A program made the translations under genes and the position numbers. The notes beneath the pieces are model-generated. The model had not been told where the DNA came from, searched no databases, and worked only from the letters and a program-made list of their open reading frames with translations. A stretch of 64,000 nucleotides of DNA, taken from Candidatus Gastranaerophilales bacterium (lineage in GTDB: Bacteria; Cyanobacteriota; Vampirovibrionia; Gastranaerophilales; Gastranaerophilaceae). The stretch lies in NCBI GenBank assembly GCA_944325875.1, contig CALVBU010000005.1, positions 1 to 64,000 of the forward strand, written 5' to 3'. How positions within the stretch are numbered: the first letter of the stretch is position 1; each line of letters begins with the position of its first letter. Shown here piece by piece: positions 37,154 to 46,121 of the stretch.

Positions 37154-37870
37154 TTAAAATCTTACTGGATAATCATCGGGAATTTTCCAACCGTTACATT
37201 CGATCAAAGCAGTACAATGTATACCAAATGCATAACCTGGTTCAACTGAACCACTTTTACACGAATCAATTACAGAAGCTTTATTCTGCTTTATTAAACG
37301 ACAAAATAAATCATTATTATTTGTAGGATAATCTTGAGATGCGGTAATATAATATCTATCACCGTCTACTATAAAATTAAAAGGAAAAACATTTTGTCCT
37401 ACTATTCTACCTTTAGATCCTGATAATATGTCAATTAAAAAAGTTCCTTTTCTTCTTGTTGTAACACTTGTAGCACCAGGATAAAATAATATTCCAACAC
37501 CATTATTTAATATATATTTATAAGAATATTTTCGAGTATAAGTTCCATTTATATTTTTAAAAGTTGTATCACAACTAGGATCATCATCTGATTTTTTACA
37601 TTTTTGAATTATTTTTAAATATGGGGCGAAATATTTTTCAAATATTTCAGCATCATTATTACCTAAGTCCCAATTATACGGATCCCCATTATCAGCGACA
37701 GACATACGAACCATATTTTGGAGAATGTTATATGTTGTATAAAGTTTAGTTTCTATAACTTTTTTTCTATGCTTCGCAACCAACATTGGTAATGTCATTG
37801 CTGCGACTATTCCGATTATTCCTAACGTTATCAATACTTCTGCTAAAGTAAAAGCTTTTTTCTTATTCAT
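37154..37870 (-). CDS. Type IV/type II prepilin-like protein C
   Basis: 238 residues. The N-terminus MNKKKAFTLAEVLITLGIIG has the prepilin peptidase signal with Glu at +5. The rest is diverged, but the end HCTALIECNGWKIPDDYP matches the other two pilins. Ribosome site CGGAGG. It lies directly downstream of aroC on the same strand, and its promoter -35 box is inside the aroC coding end. Type II secretion pseudopilin or minor type IV pilin cannot be decided. Confidence 0.87.
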   Translation of the reverse strand: MNKKKAFTLAEVLITLGIIGIVAAMTLPMLVAKHRKKVIETKLYTTYNILQNMVRMSVADNGDPYNWDLGNNDAEIFEKYFAPYLKIIQKCKKSDDDPSCDTTFKNINGTYTRKYSYKYILNNGVGILFYPGATSVTTRRKGTFLIDILSGSKGRIVGQNVFPFNFIVDGDRYYITASQDYPTNNNDLFCRLIKQNKASVIDSCKSGSVEPGYAFGIHCTALIECNGWKIPDDYPVRF

Positions 37871-38123
37871 ATGTCCTCCGTATACATACTATTTTTTATT
37901 TTAACATTTTCCACATCAGAAATCACCGTGTCTGTTGGCACGGCTTGCTTTTTTAGCTCTTTCTTTATATCGGAGGTCTAAGTCGGTAATGCTTGACTTA
38001 TCTGCTAGTCGGTAGCCCCCCCCCCCGAAATCCTTGCTATACTTGTCTTTTGCATATTTACCTCCTAGTTTTGTTAATTTATATTTATATTATTATATTA
38101 AACTATTTTTTGAATTTTTCAAG
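37871..38123 (-). promoter_or_regulatory. Pilin leader module C
   Basis: Promoter TTGAAA (38117-38122, inside the last aroC codons), 16 bp, TAATAT (38095-38100). Upstream ORF 38055-38005, 11-G run 38016-38026, CCTCCG 37971-37976, hairpin 37926-37943 and pilin ribosome site CGGAGG 37875-37880. The hairpin loop differs from A and B while the stem is unchanged, which suggests the stem is kept as structure. Confidence 0.7.
38005..38055 (-). CDS. Conserved 16-residue leader peptide C
   Basis: MQKTSIARISGGGATD with stop TAG, started after GGAGGT. Residues 4, 7 and 16 differ from copy A, while length, the RISGGGAT core and the 11-G run are kept even though the stop codon changed. Confidence 0.65.
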   Translation of the reverse strand: MQKTSIARISGGGATD

Positions 38124-39164
38124 GTTATAATCTTCCACACAATCGCCACCGAATTTTAAAAGTATCTCGTTGGCAAGCACACACGCAATTCTGGCTTCTG
38201 CCACAACAGAACAAGCCTCAACAGCACAAGTATCTGAACGTTCAAAATGAGCTTGAGTCGGCTCCATAGTCGCACAATCGACAGAATTTAACGGTTTTCT
38301 TAATGTCGGAATAGGCTTCATCACTGCAGTTAAGACAATATTTTCACCGTTTGTCATACCACCTTCAAGTCCACCTGCGTTATTAGTTTTTCTGGAAATT
38401 TTGCCATCTTGAACAAAAATTTCATCATGATACTCACTACCGCTCATTTCACACACATTAGGATTCCCAATTGTAACTGATTTTACAGCAGGAATACTCA
38501 TAACAGCCTGCGCAAGCCTTCCATCAAGTTTTCTATCCCAATGAACACAAGATCCTAGACCTACAGGAAGGTTTTCATAAGCAACTTCAAACTTCCCGCC
38601 AAGTGTATCTCCAGCTGCCTTTGCCTCATCAATAGCTTTATACATATCATCTTCAGAAGTTGCGTTTGAAATTTGCAAGACTTTAGAAGAACCTTTAATA
38701 CCAAATTGCTTTAAAAACAACTTGGCCACAGCCCCAACAGCCACCTCAATAGCAGTCTTTCTTGCACTTGAACGCTCTAAAATATTTCTCAAATCCTTTT
38801 GATTATACTTAACACTTCCTGCAAAATCAGCATGACCAGGTCGATAGGTTGTAAAAGATTTTTCCTCTGTATAATCCTCAGGCAAAGAACTCATAATCTT
38901 TTGCCAATTTTCAAAGTCTTTATTATATATTACAAGAGTAATCGGAGCTCCAAAAGTCTTACCAAAACGGACACCGGACGTAATTTCTACAGTATCGCTT
39001 TCGATTTTCATTCTTCCGCCACGTCCATAACCACCTTGACGACGTTTTAGTTCATTGTTAATAAAATCTACATCTATTTCAAGGTTTGCCGGTAATCCTT
39101 CAATAATAGCAGTTAAACATTTACCGTGGCTTTCGCCTGCTGTCAAAAATCTAAACTTTTCCAT
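38103..39164 (-). CDS. aroC: Chorismate synthase
   Basis: 353 residues. Family signatures are present: GESHGKCLTAIIEGLP at the N-terminus, the RRQGGYGRGGRM flavin-binding block, ERSSARKTAIEVAVGAVAK, and GGMTNGENIVL near the C-terminus. It makes chorismate from EPSP and needs reduced FMN. Its last codons double as the -35 region of pilin leader C. It is separated from aroK-aroB by the two pilin genes, which appear to have been inserted or expanded there. Confidence 0.96.
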   Translation of the reverse strand: MEKFRFLTAGESHGKCLTAIIEGLPANLEIDVDFINNELKRRQGGYGRGGRMKIESDTVEITSGVRFGKTFGAPITLVIYNKDFENWQKIMSSLPEDYTEEKSFTTYRPGHADFAGSVKYNQKDLRNILERSSARKTAIEVAVGAVAKLFLKQFGIKGSSKVLQISNATSEDDMYKAIDEAKAAGDTLGGKFEVAYENLPVGLGSCVHWDRKLDGRLAQAVMSIPAVKSVTIGNPNVCEMSGSEYHDEIFVQDGKISRKTNNAGGLEGGMTNGENIVLTAVMKPIPTLRKPLNSVDCATMEPTQAHFERSDTCAVEACSVVAEARIACVLANEILLKFGGDCVEDYNLEKFKK

Positions 39165-39206
39165 ATATAAATTATATTACAAACATAATATATGTTATTG
39201 GAACTA

Positions 39207-39557
39207 TTCACTTTTTCTTTTTGTTGCGAAGCAAAAAGAAAAAGTGAACCGAAAAAGAAAAACTCGCTGAGTTTCCAGCAATGCCATTATGGCATTGCAA
39301 GACCAAATTGCTGTTCGTGAAAAGCTTTAGCTTTTCACCACTTTGCTCGCTATTGTGCTTCGCACACGCTCGCTAAATATTTGCCGAACGTGCACAATTT
39401 ATTGTGCGATAGTGAGGATTGAACGGTTAAATGCATTAGCATTTAACGACATCCATTTGATTTTGGCATCGCTTTGCGATGCTGTGAACTAAGCGTTTTT
39501 CTCTTTCTTTGGTTCATTTCTTTCTCTTTTACTCGCAATAAAAGAGAAAGAAATGAA
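39207..39557. repeat. Array of eight near-perfect hairpins in one intergenic region
   Basis: Stems: 39207-39223/39232-39248 (17 bp); 39278-39298 (10-bp arms); 39317-39338 (10-bp arms); 39354-39366; 39392-39407; 39426-39447 (9-bp arms); 39466-39482 (7 bp); 39513-39531/39539-39557 (19 bp). In addition, 39246-39268 is nearly complementary to 39492-39515, so the inner six hairpins may sit in one large closed structure. The region is richer in G+C than its surroundings and holds no gene. It fills the gap between aroC and the 39580 gene. Neither a known ncRNA nor a known mobile element was recognised. Confidence 0.8.
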
Positions 39558-39579
39558 TAGGAAGACAACATATATTATG

Positions 39580-40056
39580 TTACTTCTTGGCATATTTTAA
39601 GAAAGTTTGGACTTTAGTCTGCATCATTTCTTCTGTAATTAACCATTTTCCTGAAGGCTGTTTTTGGACAATCATATAAGTTTTAAGTTTATATTTTTCT
39701 CCCGCAGGCTGCCTTAAAGAGCTAATTTTATAACCATTATCCAATTTTATAGCTTGTACATCTGTATAAGTATTTTTATACCTACGAAGTTTTGCACCTT
39801 TTTGCCCAAGTTTCATCTGAGAAAGATAAGTGTCAATATCCGTTTCAACATCAACAAGTCCTCCATCAGGTTTTACAACTTGTCTAATAATCTTAGCCTC
39901 TGGTGAATACATTCTAAGAACTTCTGAACTATAATTATTAGCCGCATTTACATAAGTATTAAAAAACTTTAAAGCTTCCTGTTGTTCATCAGCAAAAACT
40001 TGAGAACCAAACAAAAATACTACCCCTGTTATAACAAATAATAAAAATTTTTTCAT
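39580..40056 (-). CDS. Exported NTF2-like protein
   Basis: 158 residues. A signal peptide (MKKFLLFVITGVVFLFGSQVFA) is followed by a cone-shaped NTF2/SnoaL-like pattern: an N-terminal helix pair (EALKFFNTYVNAANNYSSEV), MYSPEAKI, and three long strands ending GKWLITEEMMQTKVQ. Such domains can be enzymes or ligand binders, and no catalytic residues stand out. It has its own GGAGGC ribosome site and lies between the hairpin array and the helicase gene. Role unknown. Confidence 0.6.
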   Translation of the reverse strand: MKKFLLFVITGVVFLFGSQVFADEQQEALKFFNTYVNAANNYSSEVLRMYSPEAKIIRQVVKPDGGLVDVETDIDTYLSQMKLGQKGAKLRRYKNTYTDVQAIKLDNGYKISSLRQPAGEKYKLKTYMIVQKQPSGKWLITEEMMQTKVQTFLKYAKK

Positions 40057-40132
40057 AGTGCCTCCTGAATTTATTTAATAGAATAAATTCAGAAGACAAA
40101 TTTTCCATTAGACGAATCTCCTAGCTAGAGGT

Positions 40133-42655
40133 TTAGAATTTTTTCAATTTAGCATAAGCGGCATCCATAGCTTTTTTGCCCTGTTTGCCAAAGTCTATGG
40201 TGTACATCATACTTTCACCGACTTTAATAACATCAGTAATATGTCCAATTCCGAGTTTATCGTGAAATACTCTTTCTCCGACATTAAAAACATATTCTAC
40301 AGTTGATGCACCTTCGATAGCTTTTTCTCTTTCTTTTTCTTTAATCGAATCTTCGTAATCTTTTTTACGCTTTTCTTCAAGCATACGTTTTATAGCATTA
40401 TCTTTAAAGAATTCTTGTACTTTTTCTTCGTCACGTTCCTTATTAGCTTTTGATTTAATCAAAATTGTTCTTTGAGGTGTACGTTTTGGCTGTTCATAGC
40501 CATAAGAAGATTTTTTAGTAGAAGTATTTGTTGATAAGCCTTTTGTCGGAGCAACAAAGCCTTTTCCAAAGCCTGATGACGGCTTGATATAACCATAACT
40601 GTCACTTTGTGCTGCGGAATATGAATAATCCGATTTTCCGGTCTTAGCTTTTGAAACAGCATTTCTAAACGTAGAACCATCAGAAATACTTCCTTCAAAA
40701 GATGTCATATTCATCAACTGACGAGGAATTTCTTCAATAAATCTTGACGGATTGTAATATTTATATTCACCCCACATTTGACGACGCTTTGCAGAAGTAA
40801 GATAGAGTTTTTCCTCAGCACGAGTAACACCTACATACATAAGTCTGCGTTCTTCTTCCAATTCCGAATTTGAATTGAAAGTTCTCTGGTGAGGGAATAC
40901 ACCCTCATCCATCCCTGCCATAAAGACAATTGGGAACTCAAGACCTTTTGCTGCGTGTAAAGTCATTAGAGTTACATTATTTGCTATTGTATCCATATTA
41001 TCAATATCTGATACAAGAGCTACCTGAGCCAAAAATTCTCCAAGAACATTATCATCTTCTTCAGGTACAAACTCTTCTGCTACGTTTACAAGTTCTTGCA
41101 AGTTTTCGATATCAGCTTCAGCTTCAGGGGTATTTTGAAGTTGCAATTCTGCCAGATATCCTGATTTTTCGATTACAAGTGTCACAAATTCACGAAGATT
41201 ATAATTATCCTTTGCGTCACGGAATTTAGTAATCAAATTTACAAAATCAGTAATTTTTGATTTTGTTCTTTGAGGAATTTCGTCATCCTCTTGAACTCTT
41301 TGTGCTGCAGCAAACAGCGAAATATCTTCTCTATCTGCAAAATCTTGTAATCTTTTAATTGTAGTATCACCGATAGAACGTTTTGGAACGTTAACTATTC
41401 TTCTGAAACTCTGTGAATCATCGGTATTATAAATCAATTTAAGATAAGCAATTACATCTTTGATTTCTTTACGGTCATAGAACTTTAGCCCGCCATAAAT
41501 ACGGTATGGAATACCGGCAGCCATACAAGCTTCTTCTATTGAACGGGATTGAGAGTTTGTTCTGTATAAAATAGCGTATTGATTATAATTTCCACCACTA
41601 TCTTGCTTAATTTTACTTACAATAAAATTCGCTTCATCAGACTCATCTTGGGCTTCAAAGTAATCAATTAACTCACCCTCGCCCTTATTTGAATAAAGAA
41701 CTTTGTCCACACGCTCAGTATTATTTTCAATAATTGCGTTAGCGACGTTCAAAATATTTGCAGTCGAACGGTAATTCTGCTCAAGCTTAATTAACTTGGT
41801 ATTTTTGAAGTCTTTTTGGAAATTCATAATAATTGTATAATCAGCACCACGCCAACTGTAAATTGACTGGTCAACATCACCTACAACGCATAAAGATCTT
41901 TCTTCAGGAATTTCTGACAATTTGTTTGTATACAGCATATTAACCAAATTGTACTGAGCAAGGTTGGTATCCTGATACTCATCGACCATAATATGTTTAA
42001 ATCTTTCATAATATTCAGTCCTAATCTCAGTATTATGGTCAAGAAGTTTTACCGTCAACATAAGCATATCGTCAAAATCGATTGCGTTGTTATTGTTTAA
42101 AGCATTTTCGTACTCTTCATAAATCTGTGCAATTTTTTGGGATTTAAAATCTCTTGCAAAAGTCGCAAAGGTATATGCATCCTGCATTTTGTTCTTTGCA
42201 TTAGAAATAACTGATTTTACAAGCTTTGGCTGATAAATTTTGTCATCCAAATTCAACTTTTTAATTGCCTGTTTTAAAACAGCATTGGTATCATTATCAT
42301 CGTATATTGTAAAATTCTTATCAAGCTTTTTACCTGATGGGAAGCTGTAACGGTCGATATTTTCACGCAAAATACGCCCGCAAATACCGTGGAATGTACC
42401 AACCCACATATATTTAACGATTGATTCTCCAATCATACTGCCAAGACGGGCTTTCATTTCCTTAGCGGCTTTGTTGGTAAATGTAACTGCTAAAATGTTT
42501 TGAGGTTTGACCCCTTTTTTAATCATATATGCAATTCTTGTAGTTAAAACTTTAGTCTTTCCACTGCCTGCGCCGGCAAGAATTAACAACGGTCCTTGAG
42601 TCGTTTGGACAGCTTCTTTCTGCTCCCTGTTAAGATTTTCCAATAGATTTTCCAT
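40133..42655 (-). CDS. pcrA: UvrD/PcrA/Rep-family DNA helicase
   Basis: 840 residues from the ATG at 42655; a TTG five codons upstream is less likely. SF1A motifs are complete: Q motif LNREQKEAV, motif I GAGSGKT, Ia VTFTNKAAKEM, II DEYQD, III GDVDQSIYSWRGA, IV QNYRST, V TLHAAKGLEF, VI VGVTRAEE. The C-terminus has a PcrA-type KLGIGHITDVIKVGES Tudor-like tail. It unwinds DNA 3'-5' in repair and replication restart. It is complete. Whether PcrA or UvrD is the better name cannot be decided from sequence alone. Confidence 0.93.
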   Translation of the reverse strand: MENLLENLNREQKEAVQTTQGPLLILAGAGSGKTKVLTTRIAYMIKKGVKPQNILAVTFTNKAAKEMKARLGSMIGESIVKYMWVGTFHGICGRILRENIDRYSFPSGKKLDKNFTIYDDNDTNAVLKQAIKKLNLDDKIYQPKLVKSVISNAKNKMQDAYTFATFARDFKSQKIAQIYEEYENALNNNNAIDFDDMLMLTVKLLDHNTEIRTEYYERFKHIMVDEYQDTNLAQYNLVNMLYTNKLSEIPEERSLCVVGDVDQSIYSWRGADYTIIMNFQKDFKNTKLIKLEQNYRSTANILNVANAIIENNTERVDKVLYSNKGEGELIDYFEAQDESDEANFIVSKIKQDSGGNYNQYAILYRTNSQSRSIEEACMAAGIPYRIYGGLKFYDRKEIKDVIAYLKLIYNTDDSQSFRRIVNVPKRSIGDTTIKRLQDFADREDISLFAAAQRVQEDDEIPQRTKSKITDFVNLITKFRDAKDNYNLREFVTLVIEKSGYLAELQLQNTPEAEADIENLQELVNVAEEFVPEEDDNVLGEFLAQVALVSDIDNMDTIANNVTLMTLHAAKGLEFPIVFMAGMDEGVFPHQRTFNSNSELEEERRLMYVGVTRAEEKLYLTSAKRRQMWGEYKYYNPSRFIEEIPRQLMNMTSFEGSISDGSTFRNAVSKAKTGKSDYSYSAAQSDSYGYIKPSSGFGKGFVAPTKGLSTNTSTKKSSYGYEQPKRTPQRTILIKSKANKERDEEKVQEFFKDNAIKRMLEEKRKKDYEDSIKEKEREKAIEGASTVEYVFNVGERVFHDKLGIGHITDVIKVGESMMYTIDFGKQGKKAMDAAYAKLKKF

Positions 42656-42750
42656 ATACCCTATTCCCAAAATTAATGTTTTGTGTTATAATCAGCATAA
42701 TCGAAAAAAATATTTATTGCAATTACATAGTTATTTAGAAAGTAGGAAAA

Positions 42751-43344
42751 ATGGCAGACTTTGAAAATAATGTTTTTATGAGCGCTGATGATAATCAAAA
42801 TGAACAACCATCAATTATGGTTCCAGTAGATGATTTAGACACAGTAAGCACAGATTCACCTCATACAGTTGATGAACTTGCACAAGAATTAGCGACCATA
42901 AGACAATCTGCCAAAAGAATTGCTATTATCGGAAGTAGAAATCTTCCAATCACTCATCAGCAAATGATTGAAACACTTGCTACAGCTCTTGTAATGCAAG
43001 GTAATACTATTATTACATCAGGCGGTTCATCAGGTACAAACGCAGCAGCTATTAGAGGTGCTATGAAAGCTAATCCTGATAAATTAAAAGTTATTTTGCC
43101 GCAAACTATCGGACAACAGCCATCTGATGTTCAAAATCAGCTTATCGGAGTTCCTAACATTGTAGAACACGCAGATAGAGCTATGATGACTCTTGCAGAT
43201 GCTTCAAGAGTTTGTAACAGAGAAATTATTGACGATTGCAATCAGTTAATTTGCTTCCTTTCTCATACAAGTAAAACTCTTCATAATGCAGTTCAGTATG
43301 CGGAAGAAGGTCACAAAGTTATTACGGTATTTTACTTAGACTAA
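42751..43344 (+). CDS. SLOG-fold (DprA/LOG-like) protein
   Basis: 197 residues. After an acidic, probably disordered N-terminal 45 residues, the Rossmann-like core shows IAIIGSRNLPITHQQM, then the loop TSGGSSGTNAAAIRGAMK, then LICFLSHTSKTLHNAVQYAEE. This matches the nucleotide-binding SLOG superfamily that includes DprA and LOG. It lacks the DprA C-terminal domain, so it is probably not the competence protein. Divergent from the helicase gene and followed by the HEAT-repeat gene after 47 bp. Confidence 0.7.
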   Translation: MADFENNVFMSADDNQNEQPSIMVPVDDLDTVSTDSPHTVDELAQELATIRQSAKRIAIIGSRNLPITHQQMIETLATALVMQGNTIITSGGSSGTNAAAIRGAMKANPDKLKVILPQTIGQQPSDVQNQLIGVPNIVEHADRAMMTLADASRVCNREIIDDCNQLICFLSHTSKTLHNAVQYAEEGHKVITVFYLD

Positions 43345-43391
43345 TTGATTAATAAGCATAATGCCGAAATAGTCAGGGAATTAGCAAACTT

Positions 43392-44561
43392 ATGAACGAT
43401 TTAATAAAAAAACTGAGCGGCAAAAATAAAAACGATTATGAGCAAGTCGCAAAAGAAATGATTGATAATGCTGATGTTGCTTTGTTTAAAGAATTAGTCG
43501 CCAGTGATGATTTTTTGTTTGATTTCGTTAAACAAAATGTAGCAGAAAGACTTGCTAATGCTTGTAATGAAACTAATTACCATAATCTTTTAAGTTTTTT
43601 CGTATGCTATTCACCGTATTATGACGATTTTATTATATCAACATTGGCAAAATATGCAGATGAAGACTTAACTGACGAAATTCTTGATATATTTGAAACA
43701 GGTACAACTGATCAAAAAACATATTGTGCAAAATATTTTTTCTATATCCAAGATCCTCTTTCAATCGAACTTTTAAGAGCAAATTCATATACTAATGATG
43801 AAAGCTTAAATGCTAACTGTGCAGCTACATTGGGAGTTTTCCAAGATCCTGCCTCATACAATCTGGCACTTGAAAAACTTCAATCTGACGATGAATTTGA
43901 ACAATTATCGGCAGTAAAATTTCTTGTACTATACTGCAATAAAGATGCCATACCTGCAATTATTGAAACAATGAAATCATCTACAATGGCAGAAAATATC
44001 GCAGGAGAAATCCCATATCTTTCTAATCTTTTTGAGCTTTTAGACAAAAATAATGCTGATGCACTTTTGGTAATCAATTATATTATCAACGGACTTGGCG
44101 AAATCTTAGGTCTTCCAACAGTTTTTGATTACGAATTATATGACGTGTTTGAAAGATTAATCAGAAATACAGATGACAGTAAAACTGCCGTCGTACTATT
44201 AAATGCATCTGAAAAGTTTGACACCCTCACTGAAAATGATGAGTATTTGTTTGATGAAGACAAAAATACCAAAAATGAAGTTCAGGATATAAAAAAATTA
44301 CTGACCTCAATCAATAAAAAACAATTAAAAACACTCTGTCTGCAAGAACTAAACGAAAACAGCCCGTTTGTATATACAGCACTAGACTTTGCAGAAGATG
44401 TATTTGCTATCCGTGAGCTTTTAAAATGCAACAATCAAACTATCATTTTAAAAACTGCAGAAATTCTTAAAAAACTCGGAAACCTTGATGAACCTACAAA
44501 AACCGTAGCTCTTTTGAAAGTTACCGACGAAAATATCAAATCAATAATTCGCGCTTTATAA
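43392..44561 (+). CDS. HEAT-repeat-like helical protein
   Basis: 389 residues, entirely helical. Regular two-helix units such as SIELLRANSYTNDESLNANCAA, then DPASYNLALEKLQSDDEFEQ, then LSAVKFLVLYCNKDAIPAII suggest HEAT/ARM-like repeats and hence a protein-binding scaffold. There is no signal peptide, membrane helix or catalytic motif. A Nudix and a HAD gene follow on the same strand. Partner and process are unknown. Confidence 0.55.
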   Translation: MNDLIKKLSGKNKNDYEQVAKEMIDNADVALFKELVASDDFLFDFVKQNVAERLANACNETNYHNLLSFFVCYSPYYDDFIISTLAKYADEDLTDEILDIFETGTTDQKTYCAKYFFYIQDPLSIELLRANSYTNDESLNANCAATLGVFQDPASYNLALEKLQSDDEFEQLSAVKFLVLYCNKDAIPAIIETMKSSTMAENIAGEIPYLSNLFELLDKNNADALLVINYIINGLGEILGLPTVFDYELYDVFERLIRNTDDSKTAVVLLNASEKFDTLTENDEYLFDEDKNTKNEVQDIKKLLTSINKKQLKTLCLQELNENSPFVYTALDFAEDVFAIRELLKCNNQTIILKTAEILKKLGNLDEPTKTVALLKVTDENIKSIIRAL

Positions 44562-44583
44562 AAAATTATGTTAGAATAAAATT

Positions 44584-45111
44584 ATGAATTTGGAAGAAAA
44601 AACTCTAAGCTCTGAATGTGTTTATGACGGAAAAATAATGACAGTTTGTCGTGACGAAGTAGAAATCTCGACAGGTAGAAAATCTTTTCGTGAAATAGTA
44701 CAACACTCCGGAGGAGTCGTAATAGCAGCGTTAAAAGATGAAAATACCATTCTGGCAGTAAAACAATTCAGATATCCGCTTAAAAAAACAATTTTAGAGC
44801 TTCCTGCAGGCAAATTAGAAAAAGGTGAAGATCCAGCTCTTGCCGCAGCTAGAGAATTGGAAGAAGAAACCGGTTATAAAGCAAAAAATTGGAAATCACT
44901 CGGTTATATCTACACATCACCAGGATATAGTGATGAAAAATTATACCTATACCTTGCAACCGACTTGGAATTTGTCGGAGAACACCCTGATGATGGAGAA
45001 ATTCTTAAAAATTACGAATTTCCACTAGATGAATTCATTAAACAAGTTAAATCAGGCGAAATTGCTGATGCCAAAACCGTTTGCGCAATAATGAGGGCAT
45101 TCTATGATTAA
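44584..45111 (+). CDS. Nudix hydrolase, ADP-ribose pyrophosphatase type
   Basis: 175 residues. The Nudix box is complete: GKLEKGEDPALAAARELEEE followed by TGY (Gx5Ex7REx2EExG). The N-terminal REIVQHSGGVVIAAL and the YTSPGYSDEKLYLYLA block after the box are typical of NudF-like ADP-ribose pyrophosphatases. It overlaps the following HAD gene by 8 bp, so both are co-translated in a housekeeping nucleotide or sugar-phosphate clean-up unit. Confidence 0.88.
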   Translation: MNLEEKTLSSECVYDGKIMTVCRDEVEISTGRKSFREIVQHSGGVVIAALKDENTILAVKQFRYPLKKTILELPAGKLEKGEDPALAAARELEEETGYKAKNWKSLGYIYTSPGYSDEKLYLYLATDLEFVGEHPDDGEILKNYEFPLDEFIKQVKSGEIADAKTVCAIMRAFYD

Positions 45112-45910
45112 AATGGTCGCAACTGATATTGACGGTACCATCGTCAAATGGGATACAGGATTTTCAGAAAATGTTAAACAATGTATTAAAAAGTTAAATA
45201 AACAAGGGGTAAAAGTAATTCTTGTAACTGGCAGAATGCATTGTGCTGCAATGCCTATTGCACTTGAATTACGTCTATCAAATCCTATTGTTTCTTATCA
45301 AGGCGGATTAATCAAAGATTTTGGCGGAAACACACTATACCAAGAAAATTTACCCGATGACTATGCAAAAAAACTTATCAAATGGGCAAGAAAAAATGAT
45401 ATTCATCTTAACCTCTATCTTGATGACAAGCTTTATGTAGAAAAAGATAACGATTTTGTAAAAAGATATACAGACGGAAAGTTTGTAACATATAACGTAT
45501 GTTCCTTTGATGACTTGGAAATTCATAATGTAAACAAGCTTCTTGCAATAGATTACAATGATGCAGAAAGAGTCACAGGCTGGGTAAATGAGCTTCATAA
45601 AGACTATCCTGAACTATACGTTGTAAAATCAACTCCTTATTTCTGTGAAATAGGTAGCCCCAATGCCAAAAAATCTAAAGGTGTTGAATTTCTTGCAAAT
45701 CAATGGGGAATAAAAAAAGAAGAAATTCTCGCAATCGGAGATCAAGATAACGATATTGAACTTTTAAAAGCCGGTGGAATTGCTGTTGCTATGGGAAATG
45801 CAACACCGGAACTTAAAGCTTGTGCAAACTATATAACCGATACGGTCGAAAATGACGGTTTCGTAAAAGCTATTGAAAAATTTGTTTTTTGCCCTAGTCT
45901 TCAAAAATAA
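45104..45910 (+). CDS. HAD-superfamily Cof-type phosphatase
   Basis: 268 residues. HAD motif I VATDIDGTIV carries both catalytic Asp residues. Motif II is VILVTGRM, motif III has K in NAKKSKGVEFL, and motif IV is AIGDQDNDIELL. The cap is of the C2B (Cof/YbiV) kind. Such enzymes dephosphorylate sugar phosphates or flavin and pyridoxal phosphates; the substrate here is unknown. It converges on an XRE gene with 17 bp of overlap at the 3' ends. Confidence 0.9.
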   Translation: MIKMVATDIDGTIVKWDTGFSENVKQCIKKLNKQGVKVILVTGRMHCAAMPIALELRLSNPIVSYQGGLIKDFGGNTLYQENLPDDYAKKLIKWARKNDIHLNLYLDDKLYVEKDNDFVKRYTDGKFVTYNVCSFDDLEIHNVNKLLAIDYNDAERVTGWVNELHKDYPELYVVKSTPYFCEIGSPNAKKSKGVEFLANQWGIKKEEILAIGDQDNDIELLKAGGIAVAMGNATPELKACANYITDTVENDGFVKAIEKFVFCPSLQK

Positions 45911-46121
45911 AAAGTTTATACAAATCAATTTGTAATACATCTGCAAGTGCTGCAAGAGTTTCGACTGTCGGTGATTGAATACCACGTTCAATATTACTTA
46001 ACATATTACGGCTAACTCCTGCTCTAAATGCAAGTTCTTCTTGAGTTAGTTTTAATTTTGTTCTACAAAGTTTAACATTCATACCAACTTTGGCAGTAGT
46101 AGGCTTGTCTTCCATACACAT
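45894..46121 (-). CDS. XRE-family transcriptional regulator
   Basis: 75 residues, almost all one HTH domain: VGMNVKLCRTKLKLTQEELA, then FRAGVSRNMLSNIERG, then SPTVETLAALADVLQI. Starts at 46121 or 46115; neither has a Shine-Dalgarno, and the upstream TATAAT lies so close that the message may be leaderless. It is divergent from the small gene at 46194. The shared region carries three CATTATAAT repeats, which suggests autorepression. Confidence 0.85.
   Translation of the reverse strand: MCMEDKPTTAKVGMNVKLCRTKLKLTQEELAFRAGVSRNMLSNIERGIQSPTVETLAALADVLQIDLYKLFIFED

Noticed and set aside
38799-39050. Plus-strand reading frames within aroC, pcrA and the giant gene
   Set aside because: These are antisense shadows of well-supported genes, with no ribosome sites or recognisable proteins.
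42751-43344. Naming the SLOG-fold gene dprA
   Set aside because: It is much shorter than DprA and lacks its other domains; only the nucleotide-binding fold is supported.
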